Positions 8,228 through 19,950 of a DNA stretch of 21,018 nucleotides are shown here, one piece after another. The notes below the pieces were generated by a model, which was not told the DNA's origin, ran no database searches, and saw only the letters and a list, made by a program, of their open reading frames with translations. The stretch lies in the NCBI GenBank assembly GCA_000787465.1, contig JSYX01000603.1:1-21018 (forward strand), read 5' to 3'. The translations under genes were made by a program, and so were the position numbers. This stretch comes from Thermomucor indicae-seudaticae (lineage: Eukaryota > Mucoromycota > Mucoromycetes > Mucorales > Lichtheimiaceae). Positions within the stretch are counted from its first letter, which is position 1. Every line of letters starts with the position of its first letter.

Positions 8228-9940
8228 TTAGACTTTCTTGAACGGGTACCAGCCGCCGCGAACTACACGAAGGATCGTTGCCAAGCACGCGCCAGCAAAG
8301 AACAAGACACCCGCAAAGATGATTGCACCATGATAATCGGGCTCTGCCGTCCGATTGACAATGAGGGACGCGACGGGTTGGCCCAAAAGACCACCGAAGA
8401 GCCACATGAAAAAGACCCAGCCTGTACCCGCTTCAACGTGATCTAGACCAACAAGCTGGGCCGTGATAGCCGTGATCATGGTAATGTATCCGCCGCCAAA
8501 CATGCCGTACAGGATCGCAAAGGCCCACATGGAAGCGTCAGTGGTGGCAGTGAGCCAGACGGCCAAGTGCGCAACGCAGGCCATTAGACCGCAAATGACA
8601 GCCATGTTGAATCGACCGATATAGTCGCTGGTGAAACCAAGAGTGATTTTGCCGATTGCCATAAAAGCGGACATGATGGCGTTCAGGTTGGCGCCTATCC
8701 ATGGATTCAAGCCCATATAATCTGCATAGGCTATACATATAGATATATCCAGAGTGTGTTTAGGAAGTTTGCGCGGCGTATATAAATAAAGAGACTGGAC
8801 TTACAAGGTACAAAGCCAGATGGTATCTATTATTAACAAGTTGCAACGGAAAGTCAGCCTCTAATCTCTTCTTCTTCCTTTTGCTGAACAAAAAACGTAC
8901 GTAAAAGGCAAAGTTTCCGATAAAGTGGATAAATAGCAAAAGAAGAAAGGGCTTGTTCTTGAGATCTTGGTAGTCGACAAGGGGAACGTTCTTCTGAGGA
9001 GGACAAAGACGAAGACACGCGGCAGCCGCAATGCCGACCAAGACAAGTTGCATGAACCCGAGGATGCGCAAAGCCCAGGCATGACCGACGCTTTCAATGG
9101 CCGCCTGTAAGATATTGGAAAAGCAGAGACCGCCAATACCGGAAGCTGACATGGTGATCCCAACAGCCAAACCACGACGTTTAGAGAACCATTGTTGAGG
9201 ACCTCGCATACAAGAGAACCATGTCAACGAAGCGGCGAATCCGTTCATGAATCCTTGTGTAATGTACAGTTGCCATATCTTTATCAAAAGAGATCGGATT
9301 TTCTGTTATCTTTGCCACCCTTTCTTGTGTAACAGTGTGCAGTTACCTGGTTTGTGATACTGGCTAGCATCATGGCAAGTGAACCAAAGACACAGGCAAA
9401 CAGAAGCATAGAGCGATCGCCTATATGTGCCGCCATCCAGACGTAGAATGGACCGGTCACATTGCACATGGCGTACCACAATGAACCGATCCAGGTCAGA
9501 TCATTCATTTTATCGGGGTATACATGCTTGTTGTAGTAGTTCAACAGGACTCCCCAACTTTATCACATATCACTTTAGCTACAAAACGTCGGAGCTCCGA
9601 AACTTTGAGGTCCTCTCACCTGTAACCATAACCTTGACTGATAAAAGAGTATAAGTAAAATAGCGAGATCAGTCTCAGTCGCGGTTAATTGAAAGACAAC
9701 GCGGCAAAACTTACGTAGCAAAGAATCCCTGTATATCATCCGAATATGAGTTGGACTTTGCCGCTCCTGCCAACTGCAATTGATACTTACACAAAACGAG
9801 CCGAATACAACAAACCATGCTTTCCAGCCTCCATCAGGAGGTTCGACATAATTCCCATCTGCTGAGGATGGTATGATGTGACTCTCCGTATCACGCTTTT
9901 CGGCATTACGATCTGTTGCCGTTGGTTTTTCTAGAGACAT
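8228..9940 (-). CDS. MFS monocarboxylate-transporter-like permease
   Basis: This is a 12-helix major facilitator of the fungal monocarboxylate transporter (MCH) group at the plasma or an internal membrane; its substrate cannot be read from sequence. Seven exons (9791-9940, 9715-9728, 9620-9637, 9347-9557, 8901-9278, 8805-8826, 8228-8730) encode 431 residues in one frame. The family mark PPDGGWKAW is at residues 34-42, just before helix 1. A cytoplasmic tail of about 30 residues precedes it, and the central loop follows helix 6 (PPQKNVPLVDYQDLKNKPF). The loop after helix 2 has a polar segment (AAHIGDRSM), and the loop after helix 8 has TSDYIGRFN. Three exons are only 14, 18 and 22 nt. The start is the ATG at 9940, since the apparent upstream extension has no ATG. 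A TATA box lies at 10011-10017. Confidence 0.92.
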
Positions 9941-10010
9941 TTGAAAGGGCAAAGGAAGGAAGAGAAAGACAATGTCGTTCGTGACAGTTATCCAAAAGAG
10001 ACAGTCGAGT

Positions 10011-10017
10011 ATTTATA
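10011..10017 (-). promoter_or_regulatory. TATA box of the MFS gene
   Basis: TATAAAT on the minus strand, about 70 bp before the ATG at 9940. Confidence 0.6.
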
Positions 10018-10166
10018 CGGTCAGAGAAGACAAGTTAGATCGTGTTACCGTACTCCAGATTGTGAGAAATCGATAGGGAAACCCAAGTTTGCGGGAAAGC
10101 TAAATAATACGCGCCCAATCAACAGCGCGGAAAGAAACTCTTTTCCACAGCACGTCATTAGCTGAA

Positions 10167-10191
10167 CGGAAACCAACAAAGCTTGGTTCCG
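10167..10191. repeat. Hairpin in the divergent promoter
   Basis: CGGAA-A-CCAA (10167-10176) pairs with TTGGTTCCG (10183-10191) through nine pairs with one bulged A and a 6-nt loop. As DNA it is a near-palindrome around AAGCTT and could be a binding site for a dimeric regulator. No family can be named. Confidence 0.35.
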
Positions 10192-10401
10192 TATCAACCG
10201 CAGAAAACATGATTAATAACTATGGGACCTCTGCATATGACAGAAGAAAGTTTGGTAAAATCTGTACTTTGCAGCTTTCATATGGCCATGGCCGTGGGAG
10301 AACCCTTCGGTATTATCTAATCTTTTTTGTCACTGCGGAGTTCTCAAATCAAGAAAGAAAATCAGGACAATGCAGCCCGCCCACAAACTCAGGGAACAAC
10401 A

Positions 10402-12190
10402 ATGAACGTAATCGCCAGCAATTCAATGAAGCGTCGATTCAAGCAGATGCCGTTAACGGCATTTGCAACACAGGAGAACCGTACCATCACACCCGTTTAT
10501 GATCTCCCGACCTTGTCTACAGAAATACTCCTGCGTTGTCTTTACGAAATGGAAATCAAAGCAACGGAACAAGATCTATTGCACCCAACGTCGCTTCGGG
10601 TTGTGCAACTCTATGAGACCATTCTTCAGCTCATGGTTCCCTGGCGGTACCGCGACATGGAACTCTCCAAGCAACGCAGATTGAACAAGACTGATCATCC
10701 AGTAAAGTTTTCATTGTTCATTTATAAACGTTACCCCGCGACAAACAGCGTTTCGTTGACTTTATACATTTTCGCAAGAAAAGGAGCTATACAACGATGC
10801 TTTCCACCTTCTGACTGTCTGCAAACAAATGTAAGTTGGGCTTATATATTTGTCCAGCGAAGAAGGAGTTGACTGATTGGAATGATATTAATAGGAAAAG
10901 GTTTCTGCGCGATATTCGGTTCACTGACTTTGGTATGGTCGATTTGACCAACCCTGCACCGCATCGTTTAGCACGGATCCTGAGTGTTGTTGTCAATTAT
11001 GCAAAATTCCGCGAATTTGCTTGGAATACCTTTGAGCCCTTGGCCAATGAATACGTAAGACTATCTTTATGTGTGTGGTCTACATACAATTCTGATTTTT
11101 GCCTAGGACGCATGGGGAGAGAAACTCATGACGATGTATGTCAAGCATCAGGAGATGCAGAAAAGGGTGGAAGAGGCCAAGGCTGTGGTGCGCCAAGATG
11201 AAGAGGTCATACGCCAAGTAGAGGCTGAAAACGCCGCGTACGAAAAGGAATTGCTCCAGGCAAGCAAGGCCGCAGACAGTCTCCATGCGCAATTCAATGA
11301 GCTCAAGGAGATCCGACATCAACTCAAAGACATTCTCCAAGAAACGCAGTACAAGACCATGAACGCTCTGGACGACGTGAGACGGTTTCGGGACTTACTC
11401 CAGTTTGATCATGACCAAGCCAAGCGCAACATTCAACAACTGCAGGATGCTTTGGAGCAAAACCGAGCCATGGCACAAAATGCGGAACAGACACGGCAGA
11501 CGTTGCTTAATCAATGCGTTAATATGGAAAAGGTCAAAAAGGTAAGTCGCTTCTATTTTTCTTTTTATTCATTGGGTGGTTTTGTCTAAAAGATTTACAT
11601 ACAGAGCCTGGATGAATGTATTCAGATTCTTCGTGGTACGCATGATAAAATGCTTGAGTATGAACGGCATCAACAGGCTTCAAAAGCGCTTCGACAAGAA
11701 ATTGAAAAGTGCACAAGTGCTATGCATGAATATCTAGCGAAAGAAACGGTTTAGTAAAAAGAAAATCTTCCAACTATCTATCGATCAGAGGTGACTAAAA
11801 AAGGAAACTTCTCTTACTAGCACCTGAGACGCGATATTAGTATCATCGAAGGCAAAATCGCCATACTGATTGAACAATATGACAAGAAGCAAGAGGCGTT
11901 TCAAATACATTTAGAGAGACACCGAGAAGAATTGGATCAAATTAATGCTGAAGTGGCTCAATACGACAAGCAAACTGCGGAATACAAGGCAACCAGTGAA
12001 GAACTCGAGAGACAGGTAGAAGAAGCATTCGTAAATGCTCTGGGCAATAGAAAAGTTACTCAATAAATTATGCATACAGATCATGGCTCGTCGTGCCGAA
12101 TACGAAAAAGAGTATCAGCAACTTACAGGCGTCCTTCAAGAATTCGTGAATACTATCGAGGCACAATTACGCCAATTGTCTGTTGAATAA
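10402..12190 (+). CDS. NUF2: Kinetochore protein Nuf2
   Basis: Nuf2 is a subunit of the Ndc80 complex, which couples outer kinetochores to microtubules. Seven exons (10402-10701, 10784-10830, 10895-11054, 11107-11541, 11605-11748, 11821-12015, 12080-12190) encode 463 residues, the normal size. Residues 1-169 form the calponin-homology-like head: LPTLSTEILLRCLYEMEIK followed by TEQDLLHPTSLRVVQLYE, and later LARILSVVVNYAKFREF, the conserved end of the Nuf2 head. From about residue 170 the protein is continuous coiled coil (for example LMTMYVKHQEMQKRVEEA), through which Nuf2 pairs with Ndc80 and then Spc24/Spc25. The ATG at 10402 is the first in frame; the frame is open upstream only with non-ATG codons. 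The intron 5 donor (GTTTAG) is weak, but the exons on both sides continue the coiled coil. The gene converges on alpha-tubulin. Confidence 0.93.
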
Positions 12191-12339
12191 TAATAACAAA
12201 AAATGCAAACGTTGTACTATTAGATGCTTTTAATTATTTGCTCTTATTAAAACGTGTGAATGTATATTATCAGTGAGCAACAAAAGCAAAAATTATAACG
12301 GCGAGGGAATGCAGATGATGGTTAAATGATGCTGCTAGG

Positions 12340-13774
12340 TTAATATTCTTCGGCTTCCTCCATCTCAGAATCACCCAGAGAGTCGGATCCGACTTCTTCA
12401 TAGTCCTTCTCCAGGGCGGCCAAGTCTTCACGGGCTTCAGAGAATTCACCTTCTTCCATACCTTCACCGACGTACCAGTGGACGAAAGCACGCTTGGCAT
12501 ACATCAGGTCGAACTTGTGGTCCAAACGAGCCCAGGCCTCAGCAATAGCCGTGGTGTTGCTAAGCATGCAGAGAGCACGCTGGACGTTGGCCAGATCGCC
12601 ACCAGGAACGACAGCAGGAGGACGGCAGTTGATGCCGACCTTGAAACCGGTAGGGCACCAGTCAACAAACTGGATGGTGCGCTTGGTCTTGATGTTGGCG
12701 ATGGCAGCGTTGGTGTCCTTGGGAACAACGTCACCGCGGTACAGCAAGCAGCAGGACATGTATTTGCCGTGGCGAGGATCACACTTGACCATCTGGTTGT
12801 TGGGTTCAAAGCAGGCGCTGGTGATTTCCTGGACGGAGAGCTGTTCATGGTAAGCCTTGGCAGCCGAGATGATGGGTGCATAAGTCACCAGAGGGAAGTG
12901 AATACGTGGGTAAGGGACCAAGTTGGTCTGGAACTCGTTCAAGTCCACGTTCAGGGAACCATCGAAACGGAGCGAGGCAGTGATGGAAGAAACGACCTGC
13001 GCAATCAAACGGTTCAGGTTCAAGTACGAGGGACGTTCAATGTCCAGGTTACGACGACAGATATCATAGATAGCTTCATTGTCCACCATGAACGAGACGT
13101 CCGAGTGCTCCAGGGTAGTGTGAGTGGTCAAGATAGAGTTGTAGGGTTCCACAACGGAGGTGGCAACTTGAGGGGCAGGGTAGACGGAGAACTCGAGCTT
13201 GGACTTCTTGCCATAGTCCAGCGAGAGACGTTCCAAGAGCAAGGCACCGAAACCGGAACCCGTACCACCGCCAAATGAGTGGAACACAAGGAAACCTTGA
13301 AGACCGCTGCAGTTATCGGCCAACTTGCGAATACGGTCAAGAACCGAGTCGACGAGTTCCTTGCCAACAGTGTAGTGACCACGGGCATAGTTGTTAGCTG
13401 CATCTTCCTTGCCAGTAATCAGTTGTTCTAACAATGACAACAAAAAATTTTTCGTTTAGTACATCGAGAAGATGACGACGCCCTCCCCTTTTTTCTCATC
13501 TGCAAAACATACCAGGATGGAAGAGCTGACGGTAAGCACCGGTGCGAACTTCATCCACGACCGTGGGTTCAAGATCAACAAAGACAGTGCGAGGAACGTG
13601 CTTGCCAGCACTTGTCTCGCTAAAGAAAGTGTCGAACGAGTTGTCACCCGTTTGTTGTTCCTGAGGAATGTGGCCATCTGGCTGGATACCGTGCTCAAGG
13701 CAGTAAAGTTCCCAGCAGGCGTTACCAATCTGGACACCGGCTTGACCAACGTGAATAGAAATGATTTCTCTCAT
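12340..13774 (-). CDS. TUB1: Alpha-tubulin
   Basis: This is the alpha subunit of the tubulin heterodimer, the building block of microtubules. Two exons (13513-13774 and 12340-13427) separated by an 85-nt intron encode 449 residues. The start [20 protein letters not shown], the nucleotide-binding GGGTGSG loop and the DLNEFQTNL segment with the catalytic Glu (Glu254 of animal alpha-tubulin) identify the alpha rather than beta subunit. The tail is acidic and ends EEAEEY, so a terminal tyrosine is present. Position 40 is Gln rather than the acetylated Lys of animal alpha-tubulins, and the loop there is two residues shorter. A TATA box at 13903-13910 lies about 130 bp upstream. Third codon positions favour C/G, as expected for a highly expressed gene. 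It is divergent from ERG28 and convergent with NUF2. Confidence 0.98.
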
Positions 13775-14136
13775 GGTAGTTTTGATGATGGGGTTAAAGA
13801 TGGTCGATTATTCCAAGGTTAGGGTAGGACACCGACGTTAAAAAAAAGATGTAAGAGAAAAAGACGGAGTTGTTACCCCTTCCCCTCGTTTAAAGAAACG
13901 CGTATTTATAGAGAGCCGCGCAAGCCCGCCGGACTTTGCAGCACGTTCAAGTTTGCCGTTTATGTGTCAGGATGTCATTGACAGGAGGAACATCTTGAAA
14001 AAAAAGCGATCGGAAGCGTGCTGCTGTTATCTCCCTCGACGGGGTATTGGTATTTAGTACCTTTATCGCTACGTTCATTGGCTTGGTTGCACAAGCTGCT
14101 CCTCTTTTCAACACTTTTTTCGTGTACATATCTAAC
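13775..14136. promoter_or_regulatory. Divergent promoter region, alpha-tubulin / ERG28
   Basis: This 362-bp gap contains the alpha-tubulin TATA box at 13903-13910. The ERG28 frame is open upstream of its ATG to about 14040, but only with non-ATG starts. No other gene is supported. Confidence 0.55.
13903..13910 (-). promoter_or_regulatory. TATA box of alpha-tubulin
   Basis: TATAAATA on the minus strand, about 130 bp before the ATG at 13774. Confidence 0.65.
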
Positions 14137-14767
14137 ATGGTCATGGACTTTGTCATCGCGACAGTTACAGATATCTTTTCGGCACTGCCGGAAGGCTACT
14201 TGCCGAAATGGTTGCTCTTTACTTCCGCATTGGGCATTTTCAACTCAATTCAGAATCTCTGCACAGACAAATTGACGAAACGCGTCTATGCTGGCAAACC
14301 ATCGGAAGGTGAGATTTCGTCTCGACCGGGGACACTCTCTCATGACATGGTTCTCGGCATGTTGATGCTCGGCTATAGTCACGCCGATTAGTGCTCGGTT
14401 TTTTGCCACTTGGACTTGGTCAGTAAGCATGATTCGGATCTATGCGGCTTTCCATTTGCAGCATAAGTTGTGAGTAATACATAATAAGCATCCCTAATGA
14501 CTTTTGAATCTTATTCTCAAGCATCAATAATAAAAGCATGTATGATCTCGGTATATGGACATATGTGATTGCTCTTACGCATTATCTCGGCGAGCTGTTT
14601 ATTTTCAAGACATGCAAGATTAATGGACCCTTTCTGTCACCCATGTGTGTTGCAGGTAAGAACAAAAACCACGGGATCTACCACTTCTTATTCATTTATT
14701 TTTTCATGTAGTCACGTCTCTGGTCTGGCTTACGCAACAATATGACTATTACGTAAAGTACGAATAA
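14137..14767 (+). CDS. ERG28: Ergosterol biosynthesis scaffold Erg28
   Basis: Erg28 is an ER membrane protein that tethers the sterol C4-demethylation enzymes (Erg25, Erg26, Erg27) in ergosterol synthesis. Four exons (14137-14308, 14379-14469, 14537-14655, 14712-14767) encode 145 residues, close to the usual length of about 148. Diagnostic stretches are GYLPKWLLFTSALGIFNSIQ, KLTKRVYAGKPSEVTPISAR (spanning intron 1) and a later membrane helix beginning DLGIWTYVIALTHYLGE. About four membrane segments are expected, and the end is polar (YDYYVKYE). The choice of acceptor at 14378 is decided by the conserved SEVTPISAR. Starting at the second ATG (14143) would remove two residues. AATAAA lies at 14782. 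Confidence 0.93.
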
Positions 14768-14955
14768 AATGGAAACAAATGAATAAAGATAGAGAGATGG
14801 CTTTGGAGACAACATCATGATGGCTGATGATGCTGGGGCGGTGGTTTGTTTTTCCGCATGTTCGGGCCAAAGGGGGGCCGCGCTTTATGAGCACCAGTCT
14901 TTTTCGTGCCTGGCGCCACCTGCCACCCATAACGCGTTTGTTTTCCACTACAAAG

Positions 14956-17900
14956 ATGCCAGCTACTATCATCGACGGCAAGACCATTGCCCAGTAAATA
15001 CTCCATTATTGCCCTTTCCCTTCTTTTCAGAGCTACTGGAGTTTCGGTAACTCACACGCGAGAAATGTAAAGGTCGATTCGTGATCAAGTCAAGGCCAAC
15101 ATTGCAGCCACCAAGGCAAAATTTCCGCACTTCAATCCTCACTTGGCCATTGTCCAGGTCGGTAACCGTGAAGACTCTTCAGTGTACATTCGTATGAAGG
15201 AAAAAGCTGCCAAAGAAGTAAGGACCTAAGATAGGACGAAAAAGGGAGTAAAAGGGATATTGATCTTTTGTTTGGAATATAGGCAGGGATCCAGTTTACG
15301 TTGGAGAAGTTACCGGAAAGCGTTTCACAAACAGAATTGTTACAAAAGGTTAAGGAATTGAATGCGGATTATCGAATTCATGGCATTCTGGTTCAGATGC
15401 CTTTGCCTCCTCATATTGATGAAACATCGGTGGTCGAAGCCATTGACTATCAGAAGGATGTGGACGGGTAAAAACGACTTTTCGCTTAAAGGGGAATCTC
15501 TGATCTGCCACTTATACACATGCGGATACGTAGGTTCCACGCAGTGAATATTGGTAACATGGCCAAGAGAGCTGGGCAACCATTGTTTTTGCCTTGCACT
15601 CCCAAGGGTGTTATGGCAATGCTCAAGTCCACAGGTTAGTTATTAGACTCAGATCAAAGAGCGGGGGTCAGTATTATGGTTAACTGCGGTTGTGCTGATG
15701 TATAGGAGTCGAAATCAGTGGAAAACAAGCTGTCGTTGTTGGACGAAGTGATATTGTGGTATGATCAGTAACGGCGTCATCGTTAGATCAAAATTTCTCA
15801 CGGGCCCCTTTTTGGATTTGCAGGGTTCCCCTGTCGCTACATTGCTGACCGCCGCCAATGCCACCGTGACCTTGTGTCACTCCAAGACAGAAAACCTTGA
15901 GCGTATTGCAAGTGGTTCAACACTTTCCAGTTATCTGAAGGACTCTTTCAATACTCATACACAAATATATATTTGAAACAGGTCAAGGAGGCTGATATTT
16001 TGGTTGTTGCCATTGGTCGTGCTGAATATATCAAGGGTGATTGGATCAAGCCTGGTGCCGTTGTAATTGACGTGGGCACCAACGGTGTGCCCGGTAAGAC
16101 ACCCCTTTTCGTTCTTTTATGAAGGGCAGTAAAATATAACGTTGCTACTTTTTGGGTCGCATTAGATCCGAGCAAAAAATCAGGTATGCGCTGGGTGGGT
16201 GATGTTGAATACAGCAAGGCCGCCGAAGTGGCAAGTGCCATTACACCTGTTCCGGGAGGCGTGGGTCCGATGACCGTAGCCATGTTGATGGAGAATACGT
16301 TCAACAGTGCCAAACGATGGTTTGATTTGAGCCGCAAACGCGAAATTCATCCTCTGCCCTTGGAACTCAAGACGCCTGTACCCAAAGATCTTGAAATTGC
16401 TATGGCTCAAACCCCCAAACACATAGAGGTCTTGTGCCGTGAGATTGGTTTGAACCCTGGTGAAGTAAGTCCTTCCTTTCCTTGTTGTTCTGTACCGTTT
16501 ACGAACTGCGGGACGGATAAAATTAGTATGAGCTCTTCGGTGCCACGAAGGCCAAGATCAATTTGGACGTCCTCAAGCGACTTGAGCACCGTAAAGACGG
16601 TCGATACATTGTCGTCACTGGGTAAATTATATCTACAGGGTTGCGGCAAACCTTTTGCTAATGGCAATAATTGATTAAATATTAGCATTACGCCGACGCC
16701 GTTGGGTGAAGGCAAATCAACCACGACCATTGGTCTTGTCCAGGCACTCGGTGCTCACTTGAACAAGATTGCATTCGCCTGCGTTCGTCAACCGTCTCAG
16801 GGCCCTACCTTTGGTATCAAGGGCGGTGCGGCCGGTGGTGGCTACTCCCAAATCATCCCCATGGATGAATTCAACCTGCACTTGACGGGCGATATTCATG
16901 CAGTGACGGCAGCCAACAACTTGCTCGCTGCAGCCATTGACGCACGCATGTTTCACGAAAACACGCAATCCGACAAGGCCCTTTTTAACCGCCTGTGCCC
17001 TTTACAAAAGGGTGTTCGCAAGTTTGCCCCTGTTATGCTCAAGCGACTCCAGAAATTGGGCATTCACAAGACGGATCCAAGCGAGTTGACCGAAGAAGAA
17101 ATCAGCCGGTTTGTGCGACTTAACATCGACCCCGAAACGATTACGTGGCAGCGTGTGATGGATACGAATGATCGCTTCCTGCGCAAGATCACGGTTGGGC
17201 AGGCACCAACGGAAAAGGGACAGGAGCGTACAACGGGCTTTGATATCACGGTGGCGAGCGAAGTCATGGCGGTGTTGGCGTTGGCTACGGATCTGAAGGA
17301 TATGCGCGAGCGTCTGGGCAATATGGTGGTGGCGAGCTCCAAGACGGGCGAACCGATCACGGCCGATGACTTGGGTATTGGCGGCGCCTTGACGGTGTTG
17401 ATGAAGGATGCGATCAAGCCCAACTTGATGCAGACATTGGAAGGTACGCCAGTGTTGGTGCATGCTGGTCCGTTCGCCAACATTGCGCACGGCAACTCGT
17501 CAATCTTGGCCGACAAAGTGGCCCTAAAGCTGGCTGGTACCGAGGAGGGATTGGAACCGGGTTACGTCGTGACCGAAGCTGGGTTCGGTGCCGACATGGG
17601 TATGGAAAAGTTCTTTGATATCAAGTGCCGCGTGTCCGGGCTTGTGCCGGATGCAGTGGTGATTGTGGCGACAGTGCGCGCGCTCAAGATGCATGGCGGC
17701 GCGCCCGAAGTCGTGGCTGGTAAACCCCTGCCGGATGCTTACACGGAAGAAAACCTCGAATTCCTGGAAAAGGGCTGCGCCAACCTTGTCAAGCATATCC
17801 AGAATGCGAAGAAGTTTGGTATTTCGGTGGTGGTGGCGATTAATCGGTTCACGTCTGATACGGATGCCGAAATGGAACTGGTTCGTAAACTTTCGCTTGA

Positions 17901-18445
17901 AGCTGGTGCGGACGACGCGGTGCCGTGTGACCATTGGGCTCGTGGTGGTCTGGGTGCTGTGGACCTCGGCAGGGCTGTGATTAGGGCCTGCGAAAAGGAC
18001 AAGCAGTTCAAGTTTCTGTACGACCTGGACTTGCCCATTGAAACCAAGATTGAGACGATTTGCAAAGAAATTTACGGTGCGGATGGTATTGAGCTCAGTG
18101 ATCTGGCCAAGTCCAAGATTGCTACGTATACCCAGCAAGGCTTTGGGTCACTGCCTATTTGTATGGCCAAGACACAGTACAGCTTTAGCCATGACCCTGC
18201 GCTCAAGGGCGTGCCGACGGGTTTCACTGTGCCCATCCGTGACATTCGGTAAGTATATTCTAAAAGTTTAGAAAAGGACGTTTCTTTCTTACATGTGCTT
18301 TTTGAATTAAAACAGGGCCTCGGTGGGTGCTGGATTCTTGTACCCATTGGTTGGTTCGATGCAGACGATGCCTGGATTGCCTACACGGCCTTGTTTCTTT
18401 GATGTGGATTTGGATGAATCAGGCAAAGTGGTTGGATTGTTTTAA
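14956..18445 (+). CDS. ADE3: C1-tetrahydrofolate synthase, trifunctional
   Basis: This enzyme interconverts one-carbon units on tetrahydrofolate (methylene-THF dehydrogenase, methenyl-THF cyclohydrolase, formyl-THF synthetase), feeding purine, thymidylate and methionine synthesis. Eleven exons (14956-14993, 15073-15217, 15283-15467, 15534-15634, 15706-15758, 15824-15907, 15982-16093, 16166-16464, 16527-16621, 16686-18248, 18316-18445) encode 934 residues, the full family length. The dehydrogenase/cyclohydrolase domain is about 1-300, with catalytic YIRMK (Tyr51, Lys55), LPCTPKG and [10 protein letters not shown]. The synthetase domain is about 320-934, with the ATP-binding loop [10 protein letters not shown] at 376-385. 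There is no mitochondrial presequence, so I infer the cytosolic form (Ade3-like rather than Mis1-like). Intron 6 (15908-15981) has a GC-AG boundary. The introns cluster in the 5' third; exon 10 alone holds 1563 nt. AATAAA lies at 18492. Confidence 0.97.
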
Positions 18446-18590
18446 TTCTAAAGGAAGTTTTTATTGCTTTTTGGGTGGCAAGATGCTGGTAAATAAACTG
18501 AATGTATATAACATGCCGATGGAAAGGATCTATATACAAGTACAAGTATAGTAGTAACAGTAGTAGTGGTAATAAGGAAGGGACGGAAGA

Positions 18591-19950
18591 TTATTTGAGT
18601 TGATCGGGGGATTGGATGGAGTCAAGCAAGAAATCGTGTTGATTAGATTGCTTCGCAGAGTGGTATCTTCGAATGAGCGCATCCACATTGTCTAGGCTGA
18701 GCGGCCGTATATCCGCCAGGTCCTTGATTTTGCGAGTGATGGCTTTGGCGTCATTATCGTCCAGCACTAGTTGCAGCTGATCGATGCGGTTGCGTACGGC
18801 ATTCCAACCAGTCAGTCTGTGACCAATACTGACGTAACGCGACACACCAAAGTCTTCCGGCTTGAGGATCTCATAGGTGGAAGGGTTGAGCAAGATGGCC
18901 TTGGCGTGAATCCCGGCCTTATGGGTGAACGCGCAATAGCCTGTGATATAATTATTGAATGGCACCATGACCTCGACCGCGTTGGCCACCAGGTTTTCGA
19001 GTTCGCGAATCTTCGTGAGGTCGTATTTGTTCATGACAAATTGTCGGTCGGCCGTGTACATCCGAGCCAGGAAGCCACCGAGGGGCGTAATACCGTTGCG
19101 TTCACCGATGCCCAAGACCGTGGTATCAATGTGCGTGGCCCCGGCTTCGAGGGCAGTGTAGGCGTTGGCGATCGCGCACCCCGTGTCGTTGTGGAAATGG
19201 CACCCGATATCGCAGTTCACCACGCTTCGCAAGGTGCGGACCAGATCGTAAACTTGACGCGGGCTCGCGCATCCCACGGTATCAGCAATCCCGACACGGT
19301 TCACACCAATCTTGTCCACGGCGCGGTAAACAGCCAACAAGTCGACCAAGTCGGACCGGAACGAGTCTTCAGTCGAAAACCGGATCTCGATCCCGCGGTC
19401 TTTGACGTACTGAATAACCTCGAGCGCCTTTTGGATGATATAGTCCATGTCCTTGCCGTGTGAGTATTCGCGTAAATAAGAAGAGGTGCCCATAAACACG
19501 TTGATGCCGTCCACACCGGTCTCGACCGCGACCTTGACGTCGTCCATGTGGCATCGGACATGGGTGAGGACTTTGGCACGTAAGCCGAGGCTGGCGATGG
19601 CTTTACAGTCGTTAAAGGATTGTTCGGAGGCGACGGGAGATGCGACTTCAATGTAGTCGACGCCCATGGCGTCCAGGGCCTTGGCGATTTTGATCTTGGT
19701 TTCGGTATCGAAGAATGCGTTTGCAAATTGTTCGCCCTCTGTATTAAAATCGTATGTTCAGGTTAGCATGTATGTATGTAGGAGATGGAGGCGATTAATG
19801 TATACCTCGCAGGGTTGTGTCTATAATCTTGAAATTGGATACGTTCGACATTGGATCAGGATATCGCTGCATGTATGGAGAAACGATCGGTTCGCGTGGA
19901 CGTTCCGAATCCGTGGTGGTCGTCTCTGAAAGATCTCGAGGAGGTGCCAT
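18591..19950 (-). CDS. LYS20: Homocitrate synthase
   Basis: This enzyme condenses acetyl-CoA with 2-oxoglutarate to homocitrate, the first and lysine-inhibited step of the fungal alpha-aminoadipate route to lysine. Two exons (19806-19950 and 18591-19738) encode 430 residues, the usual size. The catalytic start of the TIM barrel is [20 protein letters not shown] (split by the intron at Glu49). The metal-binding site is [14 protein letters not shown], followed by [13 protein letters not shown], and the C-terminal lid region has THKAGIHAK. These mark homocitrate synthase rather than isopropylmalate synthase, and the protein lacks the long LeuA regulatory domain. The first 40 residues are polar and show no clear mitochondrial presequence; a cytosolic or nuclear site, as in yeast Lys20/Lys21, is an inference. 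A TATA box lies at 20033-20040. The gene converges on C1-THF synthase, 145 bp away. Confidence 0.96.

Larger units (their letters stand above)
9941..10401. promoter_or_regulatory. Divergent promoter region, MFS gene / NUF2
   Basis: This 461-bp gap separates divergently transcribed genes. It holds a TATA box for the MFS gene and a hairpin at 10167-10191. No convincing TATA was found for NUF2. No ORF here is supported. Confidence 0.5.

Noticed and set aside
12478..13278. Long antisense ORF over alpha-tubulin
   Set aside because: It is the mirror of strongly biased codons in a highly conserved gene on the other strand.
18771..19463. Long antisense ORF over homocitrate synthase
   Set aside because: It is a shadow of the real coding strand; the sense protein is unmistakable.
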